Origin: Hydrogenibacillus sp.
GTDB taxonomy: Bacteria > Bacillota > Bacilli > Thermicanales > DSM-22653
NCBI GenBank assembly: GCA_014896255.1
Contig: JADBKT010000006.1
Span: 1-64,000, forward strand
Length of the DNA: 64,000 nucleotides
Direction of reading: 5' to 3'
The notes under the pieces were generated by a model. That model saw only the letters and a list, made by a program, of their open reading frames with translations. It ran no database searches and was not told the origin of the DNA. Made by a program: the position numbers and the translations under genes. Below are positions 43,400-50,024 of the stretch, one piece after another (position 1 is the first letter of the stretch; every line of letters starts with the position of its first letter).

Positions 43400-43993
43400 G
43401 TGCTGGCGTTTATGCTGGAGGTTTCGGATGTGGATCTGCTCTGCTCCGTGGAGCAGATGAATGAACTCCTCCAGGAGCTGCGCGCGCGAGGAATCTCCTT
43501 TTCGACGGAAAGGTACGAAACGTCGCAGATCATTCGTTTCAACGGCGAAGACAGCATCAGCCTCGAGTTCCGCCTCCGCGAAGACGGGTACAAGCTCGTC
43601 AACAAACGGCTGAAGTTTCACGATCCGGTTATTGCCGAACTCTTCCGCGATTTCGTTGTTCGATATAAAGGGCACGCCACGATCAAGATGTTCCGCTCCG
43701 ACACGCTGTACATCCATCATGTCCAATACGGAGAGGTCGTTCGCATTACGGAAGTCTCCGGCAATCAGCGCAAGGTGCTGTTGGACAAAAAAGAGATGGT
43801 CACCATGGAAAAGGTCATGCAGATGTTTTTGCTCAACGATATTGAAACGCGCATTCCGAAGCTGCGCGAAGAAGTCGACGCCGAGCTGGACGCGCTCCGC
43901 GAAGCGCTGGATGCCGGCGACCAGGCGGCGATTTCGGCGAGCAAGGAGCGGTTAAAGCGGCTTCGGCGCGAAATGTTGCTCTATGAAGTGTAA
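43400..43993 (+). CDS. Hypothetical protein, 197 residues
   Basis: An unrecognised soluble protein. The first two-thirds look alpha/beta (LAFMLEVSDVDLLCSVEQMN, DGYKLVNKRLKFHDPVIAEL, YKGHATIKMFRSDTLYIHHV); the last 60 residues form a charged helix suited to a coiled coil (IPKLREEVDAELDALREALD). The start is GTG 43400 with GGGGGG upstream; ATG 43412 is possible. It has its own promoter and terminator, so it is a stand-alone gene. Confidence 0.65.
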   Translation: MLAFMLEVSDVDLLCSVEQMNELLQELRARGISFSTERYETSQIIRFNGEDSISLEFRLREDGYKLVNKRLKFHDPVIAELFRDFVVRYKGHATIKMFRSDTLYIHHVQYGEVVRITEVSGNQRKVLLDKKEMVTMEKVMQMFLLNDIETRIPKLREEVDAELDALREALDAGDQAAISASKERLKRLRREMLLYEV

Positions 43994-44012
43994 GCGAAAC
44001 CATTATGTGATG

Positions 44013-44047
44013 ATCCTGCGCAGGCAACTTTGGCGTAGGATTTTTTG
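44013..44047 (+). terminator. Rho-independent terminator
   Basis: ATCCTGCGC (44013-44021) pairs with GCGTAGGAT (44033-44041), including one G-T wobble, followed by TTTTT. Confidence 0.85.
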
Positions 44048-44134
44048 TTTTTGGAACGCGTTTTTCCTGTACAATAAAAAAGTGTACGGATAAAGTGCAT
44101 GTCGGCGACGAATCGACGCAAGGAGGATGGTCTG

Positions 44135-45055
44135 ATGCGGATCGGAATGATCGGACTCGGCACGATGGGGCGCCCGATGGTCGCCCGACTGCTCCAGGCC
44201 GGCCATGAGGTGGTTGTCTATAACCGCTCCAAGCCTCCGATCGAATGGGCGGAAGGGCTCGGCGCCCGAGGCGCACGGTCGCCGAAAGCGGTCGCCGAGG
44301 CGGTGGACATCGTCATGACGTCGCTTCCGTACCCGGAGACGGTCGAAGCCGTTTATTTCGGCCAGGACGGCGTCGCCGAAGGAGCGCGTCGCGGGCAGAT
44401 CTGGATCGATTTAAGCACCATTGCGCCGGTGCATGCGAAGGATTTTGCGCGCCGGGCGGAACACTTTGGTGCCGCCTTTCTGGACGCGCCTGTCTCCGGC
44501 GGGCCGATGGGTGCCGAATCCGGGACGCTCACGATCATGATCGGCGGAGATGCGGCGGCTTACGAGCGGGCGCGGGAGGCGCTTTTGGCCTTCGGGAAAA
44601 AGATCGTGCGCATCGGCGGTCCGGGAAGCGGGAGCGCGGTGAAATTGATCAACAACCTGCTCGTTGCCGTCCACACCGCCGCCTTATCCGAAGCGTTCGT
44701 GCTCGGCGTCCGGGCCGGCATCGATCCGGCGGTGCTTCATGATGTGCTTCGGTCGAGTACCGGACACAGTTACATGATCGATCGGACGATCGATCTCATC
44801 CAAGATCGGGACTTCGCCCCGCGCTTCAGCATCGCGCTGCTTAGCAAAGACGTGCGCCTGGCGCTTGCGTTCGCCGAAGCCGAAGGCGTGCCGCTGGAAC
44901 TCGGCGCCCTCGCCAAGCAGCTGCTCGTCCGGGCGGAAGTCGAAGGTCACGGTCAGGACGATATCGCCGCTCTCGTTCGCCCGTTGGAGCGTTCCGTCGG
45001 CGTCACCGTCGCACGGTGGGCGGACTCTACGGCCTCAACGGAGACGAATCGGTAG
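44135..45055 (+). CDS. NAD(P)-dependent beta-hydroxyacid dehydrogenase (HIBADH/GarR family)
   Basis: A 306-residue oxidoreductase. RIGMIGLGTMGRPMVARLLQ is the Rossmann NAD site, DAPVSGGPMGAESGTLTIMI the substrate-binding motif, and GSGSAVKLINNLLVAVHTAA carries the catalytic lysine. Members oxidise 3-hydroxyisobutyrate, tartronate semialdehyde or succinic semialdehyde; the substrate is not fixed by sequence here. ATG 44135 has GGAGG 8 bases upstream; an in-frame ATG at 44099 is less likely. Confidence 0.9.
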   Translation: MRIGMIGLGTMGRPMVARLLQAGHEVVVYNRSKPPIEWAEGLGARGARSPKAVAEAVDIVMTSLPYPETVEAVYFGQDGVAEGARRGQIWIDLSTIAPVHAKDFARRAEHFGAAFLDAPVSGGPMGAESGTLTIMIGGDAAAYERAREALLAFGKKIVRIGGPGSGSAVKLINNLLVAVHTAALSEAFVLGVRAGIDPAVLHDVLRSSTGHSYMIDRTIDLIQDRDFAPRFSIALLSKDVRLALAFAEAEGVPLELGALAKQLLVRAEVEGHGQDDIAALVRPLERSVGVTVARWADSTASTETNR

Positions 45056-45116
45056 AGAGGGGATATGGTAATCACGGAGTCCGAAATCACGCTGTTTTCG
45101 AAGGGGGAAGTCGATC

Positions 45117-45145
45117 TTGACAAAAAAGAAATATTATCTGATAAT
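45117..45145 (+). promoter_or_regulatory. Sigma-A promoter of the yrrT-mccA-mccB-bdbC operon
   Basis: TTGACA (45117-45122), a 17-base spacer and GATAAT (45140-45145). ATTATC-T-GATAAT (45133-45145) is a perfect palindrome covering the -10 element, and the Fur-box-like site overlaps it. Confidence 0.85.
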
Positions 45146-45153
45146 CAGTATCA
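45139..45153. promoter_or_regulatory. Candidate Fur box (7-1-7) on the -10 element
   Basis: TGATAATCAGTATCA matches the Bacillus Fur 7-1-7 consensus TGATAAT-N-ATTATCA with one mismatch. It overlaps the -10 hexamer, where Fur-iron would block RNA polymerase. This predicts iron-dependent repression of the transsulfuration operon. Confidence 0.6.
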
Positions 45154-45213
45154 ATTCGGGGGTCGAACGCGGATCCTTTAATGAACCATGAACGACCCGG
45201 GGAGATGGGAGTC

Positions 45214-45927
45214 ATGTCGGAGCATATGCCAGGCGGCCGGTTGCCTGAAGATCCGTCACCGGAGGCGCGGTTCAACGCTTTGTTCGACGCCTGGGCGGCG
45301 ACGTACGACGCGGTCGTGAGCGGGGCGGATGATGAGTATGCGGAAGTGTTTGCCGGGTATGATCGGATTCTGGAGCGCGTCGCCGGAGAAATCGACCGGC
45401 CGCCCGGGGCTCTTGTCGTCGAAATCGGCGTCGGCACGGGCAATTTGACGCAGAAGCTTCTCGCCCGCGGCTATCGCGTGATCGGGGTCGAACCGTCGCA
45501 GGCGATGCGCAGAGAAGCGCGGCGCAAGGTGCCTGAGGCGGACGTTCGAGAGGGGAGTTTTCTCCATCTGCCGCTCGATGAAGCCGGTGGCGAAGCGTAC
45601 GTCGACGCGTTCGTCAGCACGTATGCATTTCACCATCTGACGGATGCGGAAAAAGAGATGGCCCTCCGGCGGATGGCGGCGCGCCTTGCGCCGGAGGGGC
45701 GCATCGTCTTTGCCGATACGGTGTTTGCCGACGAGGCGGCGCGGCAGGCGGTGATCGAGGAAGCGCGACGGCGCGGGTTTCATCAGCTCCTGCGCGATCT
45801 GGAGCAGGAATTTTATCCGCTCTTATCCGATCTGGAGGATATTTTGGCTCGGGTCGGGCTCCATGCAGTGTTCGAACGATTGAATCGTTACGTTTGGATG
45901 TGGAAGGCGGTGCGCCGTCGACCGTGA
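45214..45927 (+). CDS. yrrT: SAM-dependent methyltransferase, YrrT-like
   Basis: A 237-residue class I methyltransferase: FNALFDAWAATYDAVV at the start, SAM motif I LVVEIGVGTGNLTQKLLARG, then GVEPSQAMRREARRKVPEAD and AFVSTYAFHHLTDAEKEMAL. It is the family found first in the Bacillus yrrT-mtnN-mccA-mccB operon. ATG 45214 has GGGGAG 9 bases upstream; ATG 45181 is less suitable. The mtnN gene is absent here. The acceptor substrate is unknown. Confidence 0.85.
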   Translation: MSEHMPGGRLPEDPSPEARFNALFDAWAATYDAVVSGADDEYAEVFAGYDRILERVAGEIDRPPGALVVEIGVGTGNLTQKLLARGYRVIGVEPSQAMRREARRKVPEADVREGSFLHLPLDEAGGEAYVDAFVSTYAFHHLTDAEKEMALRRMAARLAPEGRIVFADTVFADEAARQAVIEEARRRGFHQLLRDLEQEFYPLLSDLEDILARVGLHAVFERLNRYVWMWKAVRRRP

Positions 45928-46886
45928 GACGCGCATTTTTGGCCCGGCCTGCTTTTCGGGCCCGACACGTGTATTCTGGGGTGCGTTCTCTCGTCGGTCG
46001 GACGCCGCTCATCGAGATTACGGCGTTCCCGCTGCCGAACGGCGTTCGGATTTTTGCCAAGCTGGAAAGCATGAATCCGGGCGGGAGCGTCAAAGACCGC
46101 CTGGGGCTCGCGCTGATCGAAGCCGGCGAGCGAAGCGGCCGCCTTTTGCCGGGGGGGACGATCGTCGAGCCGACGGCGGGCAACACCGGAATCGGGTTGG
46201 CGATTGCGGCGATCGGACGGGGGTATCGCCTGATCTGCGTCGTACCGGAGAAGTTTTCGTGGGAAAAGCAAGTGCTCATGCGCTCGCTCGGCGCGGAGAT
46301 CGTGCATACGCCGTCCGAACGCGGCATGACGGGCGCGATCGAGCGCGCACGGGCGTTGGCGGAAGCGATTCCGGGCGCGTATCTGCCGGATCAGTTTTCC
46401 AATCCGGCGAACCCGGAGGTTCACTATCGGACGACCGGTCCGGAGATCTGGGAACAGCTCGCGGGTCGGGTGCACGTTTTTGTGGCCGGCGTCGGCAGCG
46501 GCGGGACGTTTATGGGGTGCGCGCGCTTTTTAAAGCAGCAAAACCCGCGCATCCGGACGGTGGTCGTCGAGCCCGAAGGCTCGATTCTGGGCGGCGGGCC
46601 GCCGGGACCGCATCGGACGGAGGGCATCGGCGTTGAATTTGTGCCGCCGTTTTTGGATTTTGCTTATGTCGACCACATCTACACCGTTCGCGACGACGAC
46701 GCCTTTCGTCTGGTGGCGGAGTTGGCGCGCCGGGAAGGGCTGCTCGTCGGCAGCTCGTCCGGCGCGGCGTTTTACGCCGCGCTGCGGGAGGCGGAAGCGG
46801 CTCCGGCGGGGACGAATATCGTCGTCATCTTTCCCGACTCCAGCGAACGGTATTTGACGAAGGACATTTATGCCGAAGGAACATGA
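45924..46886 (+). CDS. mccA: Cystathionine beta-synthase, O-acetylserine-type (MccA/CysK family)
   Basis: A 320-residue PLP enzyme. LVGRTPLIEI and NPGGSVKDRLGLALIEA carry the PLP lysine, PTAGNTGIGLAIAA the substrate loop, GVGSGGTFMG the phosphate loop. In Bacillus, MccA (YrhA) joins homocysteine and O-acetylserine to cystathionine. GTG 45924 is used because it overlaps the yrrT stop (GTGA); GTG 45969 is an alternative. Followed by mccB, it completes methionine-to-cysteine conversion. Plain cysteine synthase activity is possible. Confidence 0.88.
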   Translation: MRRAFLARPAFRARHVYSGVRSLVGRTPLIEITAFPLPNGVRIFAKLESMNPGGSVKDRLGLALIEAGERSGRLLPGGTIVEPTAGNTGIGLAIAAIGRGYRLICVVPEKFSWEKQVLMRSLGAEIVHTPSERGMTGAIERARALAEAIPGAYLPDQFSNPANPEVHYRTTGPEIWEQLAGRVHVFVAGVGSGGTFMGCARFLKQQNPRIRTVVVEPEGSILGGGPPGPHRTEGIGVEFVPPFLDFAYVDHIYTVRDDDAFRLVAELARREGLLVGSSSGAAFYAALREAEAAPAGTNIVVIFPDSSERYLTKDIYAEGT

Positions 46887-46919
46887 CGGCGAAATGAGCA
46901 TCATTGAGGGGGCTTCAAT

Positions 46920-48149
46920 GTGCGGCCGAAGACGAAGCTGATCCACGGCGGCAGCGAAGGTGATGTGCGGGTCGGCGATGAGGCGACGGGGGCGGTGAAC
47001 GTACCGATCTATCTCTCGAGCACGTTCAAGCAGGATGGCCCGGGCCGCCATCGGGGGTACGAATACGCGCGCACCGGCAATCCGACGCGGGCGGCGCTTG
47101 AGGCGCTCATCGCCGATCTGGAAGGCGGGGTGCGGGGTTTTGCGTTTGCTTCCGGCATGGCGGCGATGACGGCGGTGATGATGCTTTTTCAGCAGGGCGA
47201 CCACGTCATCGTCGGCGACGATGTGTACGGCGGGACGTATCGACTGATGACGCGCGTGCTTCAGCGCTTCGGCCTGGAGGCGACGTTTGTCGACGCGAGC
47301 GCGGGTGGGGAGCGCGCCGCGGACGGCGAGCGGCATTCGGCGGACGGCGGTTCGTCGCTCCGCGAGACGGACAGGCCGGCGTCCTTGGCATCTGCGGTGC
47401 GGGAGAATACGCGCGCGGTGCTCGTCGAGACGCCGACCAACCCGCTGCTTAGCGTCGTCGATCTCGAAGCGGTCGCGGCGTTTTGCCGACAGCATGGTCT
47501 TCTGTTGATCGTCGACAATACCTTTATGACGCCGTATTGGCAGAATCCGTTTGCATACGGGGCGGATATCGTCGTACACAGCGCCACCAAGTATCTGTCG
47601 GGTCATAGCGACGTCGTCGCCGGGTTGGTCGTGGTGCGGGACCCCGAACTCGGAGAACGGCTCCACTTCTTGCAAAACGCGACGGGCGGGGTTCTGGCCC
47701 CGCACGACGCTTATCTTTTGATCCGCGGCATCCGAACGCTGGGCGTGCGCATGGAGGCGCATGAACACAACGCGGCAAAAATCGCCCGCTTTTTGTCGGA
47801 ACGCAAGGACGTCATCCGCGTCTATTATCCCGGCCTAAAGACGCATCCCGGCCACGAGGTGATGGCGCGGCAGGCGCGCGGTTTCGGCGGGATGATCAGT
47901 TTTGAGGTGGACAGCGGCGAGCGGGCCGAGCGTATCGTCCGCGCGGTCCGGCTTTTTACGCTCGCCGAAAGTTTAGGCGCCGTGGAGAGCTTGATTTCCA
48001 TCCCGGCGCGGATGACGCACGCGTCCATTCCGCCGGAACGCCGAAAGGCGCTCGGCATCACCGACGGTCTCGTGCGGCTTTCGGTCGGTATCGAGGATGC
48101 GGACGATCTCGTCGACGATCTCGCACAGGCGTTCGAGCAGGCGCGCTAA
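46920..48149 (+). CDS. mccB: Cystathionine gamma-lyase/synthase (MccB-like)
   Basis: A 409-residue Cys/Met-metabolism PLP enzyme. Landmarks: TKLIHGGSEGD, YEYARTGNPTRAALEALIAD, VDNTFMTPYWQNPF, the PLP lysine in HSATKYLSGHSDVVAGL (about residue 224) and ESLISIPARMTHASIPPE. It splits cystathionine to cysteine. A polar insert (about residues 125-155, rich in G, E, R, S) follows the VDAS strand and makes it longer than the usual 380 residues. The start is GTG 46920 with GAGGGGG upstream. Confidence 0.9.
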   Translation: MRPKTKLIHGGSEGDVRVGDEATGAVNVPIYLSSTFKQDGPGRHRGYEYARTGNPTRAALEALIADLEGGVRGFAFASGMAAMTAVMMLFQQGDHVIVGDDVYGGTYRLMTRVLQRFGLEATFVDASAGGERAADGERHSADGGSSLRETDRPASLASAVRENTRAVLVETPTNPLLSVVDLEAVAAFCRQHGLLLIVDNTFMTPYWQNPFAYGADIVVHSATKYLSGHSDVVAGLVVVRDPELGERLHFLQNATGGVLAPHDAYLLIRGIRTLGVRMEAHEHNAAKIARFLSERKDVIRVYYPGLKTHPGHEVMARQARGFGGMISFEVDSGERAERIVRAVRLFTLAESLGAVESLISIPARMTHASIPPERRKALGITDGLVRLSVGIEDADDLVDDLAQAFEQAR

Positions 48150-48178
48150 CGCGTGTCGGCGGTGAATGGGTGATCTTG

Positions 48179-48592
48179 ATGGCAGGACAAACGGAACCGA
48201 GGCGATACGCGCTCGTTTTGGCGTGGATCGTGGCGCTGGTCGCGACTGCGGGGAGTTTGGCGCTGAGCCATGTGTGGCGTTATCCGCCGTGCGAGCTGTG
48301 CTGGTATCAGCGGATCTGCATGTTTCCGTTGGCGCTGATGCTCGGGATCGCGGCGTATCGCAAAGACGCCGGCATTGTCGTCTATGCGCTGCCGCTGTCG
48401 TTTCTCGGTGGGGCGATCGCCCTCTATCATACGATCTTGCAAAAAGTCCCGCCAAAGGCGGCAAGATGTTCATTCGACGTGCCGTGTACGGAAGATCCGC
48501 TCAACCTCTTCGGTTTTGTGACCATCCCGACGCTCTCGTTGATCGCTTTTGCATTGGTCAGTGCGTTGCTCATTCGCGCGCGTAGTGCATAA
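48179..48592 (+). CDS. bdbC: Disulfide bond formation protein BdbC (DsbB family)
   Basis: A 137-residue membrane protein with four helices and both DsbB redox pairs: PPCELCWYQRI after helix 1 and RCSFDVPCTEDP in the second external loop. It re-oxidises a BdbD-like thiol oxidase with quinone. ATG 48179 is preferred; GTG 48170 is in frame. It follows mccB closely, so disulfide formation is co-transcribed with cysteine synthesis. No bdbD partner is in the window. Confidence 0.9.
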   Translation: MAGQTEPRRYALVLAWIVALVATAGSLALSHVWRYPPCELCWYQRICMFPLALMLGIAAYRKDAGIVVYALPLSFLGGAIALYHTILQKVPPKAARCSFDVPCTEDPLNLFGFVTIPTLSLIAFALVSALLIRARSA

Positions 48593-48600
48593 TTTTCCCC

Positions 48601-48629
48601 TTGACGGCGGTCGTTCACCTTCGTAGAAT
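48601..48629 (+). promoter_or_regulatory. Promoter of the SAM riboswitch-metF-metE unit
   Basis: TTGACG (48601-48606), a 17-base spacer and TAGAAT (48624-48629). The aptamer begins about 44 bases downstream. A second TTGACA at 48652 has no good -10. Confidence 0.8.
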
Positions 48630-48672
48630 GATCTTAAGTTTTCCGCTGAAGTTGACAATTCCATCGCAAACA

Positions 48673-48868
48673 CCTTCTTATCCAGAGCGGCGGAGGGACT
48701 GGGCCCGATGAAGCCCGGCAACCGTCTTGCGCGGATGCGTCGATGATGGCGGATCGAAAGCCGCATCGATGGCGCGTGCCGCGCCGGAAATGGTGCCAAC
48801 TCCTGCGGAATGTGCCTCGTGTATGCGACTCGGCGCTTCATGCGAGAGCATTCCGAGAGATAAGAAGG
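48673..48868 (+). promoter_or_regulatory. SAM-I (S-box) riboswitch aptamer
   Basis: P1 is closed by CCTTCTTATC (48673-48682) and GATAAGAAGG (48859-48868). The conserved S-box blocks are present in order: AGAGCGGCGGAGGGACTGG, CCGATGAAGCCCGGCAACC, GGTGCCAACTCCTGCGG and GAGAGATAAGAAGG. With SAM bound, P1 forms and transcription stops at 48889-48918. Without SAM, 48859-48870 pairs perfectly over 12 bases with 48894-48905, giving an antiterminator. Confidence 0.96.
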
Positions 48869-48888
48869 GGTGTTTCAGCCGTGGCGTG

Positions 48889-48918
48889 AAAACCCCCTTC
48901 TTATCGAAGGGGGTTTTT
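48889..48918 (+). terminator. SAM-controlled riboswitch terminator
   Basis: AAAACCCCCTTC (48889-48900) pairs with GAAGGGGGTTTT (48906-48917) around a 5-base loop, followed by a T-run. Its 5' arm is the strand captured by the antiterminator. Confidence 0.95.
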
Positions 48919-49039
48919 GATTGGCCAGCGCTCCTCCTGAGCCCCTCCGTGATGGTGACGGATGCGTACAAATTCATTGGATACCCAACCTTGTAGGGTT
49001 TATGGGATCTCAGGATATCGCCCAAGGAGGGAGAGGGCC

Positions 49040-50011
49040 ATGCATTTTGTGACGCCCACTCGATGTACGTCTTTACCGGATGTGGTCGTCGAACTCGATA
49101 CGCCCCGAGCGCCTGACTTTACGCGCTACCGCAAGGCCGCGGCGCGACTTCGATCGACGGGGGTGACGCACGTCACCATTGCCGACAATTCGCTTTCCCA
49201 TGCGCGGGTGTCCAATGTGGCCGCGGCGTTTGTCTTGAAAAACGAGTTTGGACTGGAGCCGATCGTCCATTTGAACTGTCGCGATCGGAACCTGCTCGCG
49301 CAACAGTCGACCGTGTTCGGGCTGATCGCCTTAGGAATCCGGCATTTTTTGCTGATCAGCGGCGATGCGCTCGCGTTGGGCGACAACCCGTCGGGGAAGG
49401 CCGTCTTCGAGACGGACAGTTTGGGGCTCATGGAACGGTTTCAGCGGCTTGAAGCGGGGGTCGACTTCTTCGGACGGACGCTGGATGAACCTCTGGACGT
49501 CTGCTACGGCGGGGCCATCAATCTCGGCCGACGATCGCCCGCCCATCTTCAGCGGATGCAGGCGAAAATCGCCCGCGGCGCGCGCTATTTCTTTTCCCAA
49601 CCCGTCTTTGCGGAAGAAGATTTGCTCCGGTTGGCTGAGGCGCAGGATAAGGTCGGCCAAACGGCCGCCGTCTATGTCGGCATGATGCCCCTCATCTCTG
49701 CTGCGAGCGCCCGCTTTCTGTCCCGCGTTCCGGGCGTGTTCGTTCCGGAGCGGGTGATACGGTCGCTGGAGCCGTTTGAAGGAGAGGCGGCGATCACGGC
49801 CGGCTTGGCCTATGCCGAATCGCTCGTTCAGACGGCGATGGCGTACGGGCTTCGCCGTTTTTACTTAATCACGCCCTTTTTGCGCGCTTCGACGACGGCT
49901 CATCTCGTACGGCGCATTCGCGAAGCGATGCCGAGGACAGATCGGGCGCATGGCCCCGGACGAATGGGTCGGTCGTTCGATAGCGACGTCAAAAGCGCCC
50001 ATATGACATAA
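49040..50011 (+). CDS. metF: Methylenetetrahydrofolate reductase (MetF family)
   Basis: A 323-residue TIM-barrel flavoenzyme: TPRAPDFTRYRKAAARLRST, then THVTIADNSLSHARVSN, LEPIVHLNCRDRNLLAQQS, LGIRHFLLISGDALALGD and YFFSQPVFAEEDLLRL. It makes 5-methyl-THF for MetE. The Bacillus YitJ relative has an additional N-terminal homocysteine methyltransferase domain; this one has only the reductase domain. ATG 49040 has AGGGAGAGG upstream. First gene behind the SAM riboswitch, 14 bases before metE. Confidence 0.88.
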   Translation: MHFVTPTRCTSLPDVVVELDTPRAPDFTRYRKAAARLRSTGVTHVTIADNSLSHARVSNVAAAFVLKNEFGLEPIVHLNCRDRNLLAQQSTVFGLIALGIRHFLLISGDALALGDNPSGKAVFETDSLGLMERFQRLEAGVDFFGRTLDEPLDVCYGGAINLGRRSPAHLQRMQAKIARGARYFFSQPVFAEEDLLRLAEAQDKVGQTAAVYVGMMPLISAASARFLSRVPGVFVPERVIRSLEPFEGEAAITAGLAYAESLVQTAMAYGLRRFYLITPFLRASTTAHLVRRIREAMPRTDRAHGPGRMGRSFDSDVKSAHMT

Positions 50012-50024
50012 GGAGTGAACGAAC

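Noticed and set aside
48652-48680. A second promoter (TTGACA at 48652) for the riboswitch unit
   Set aside because: The -10 position reads TTCTTA and would start transcription inside P1 of the aptamer, which would break the switch. The 48601-48629 promoter fits better.
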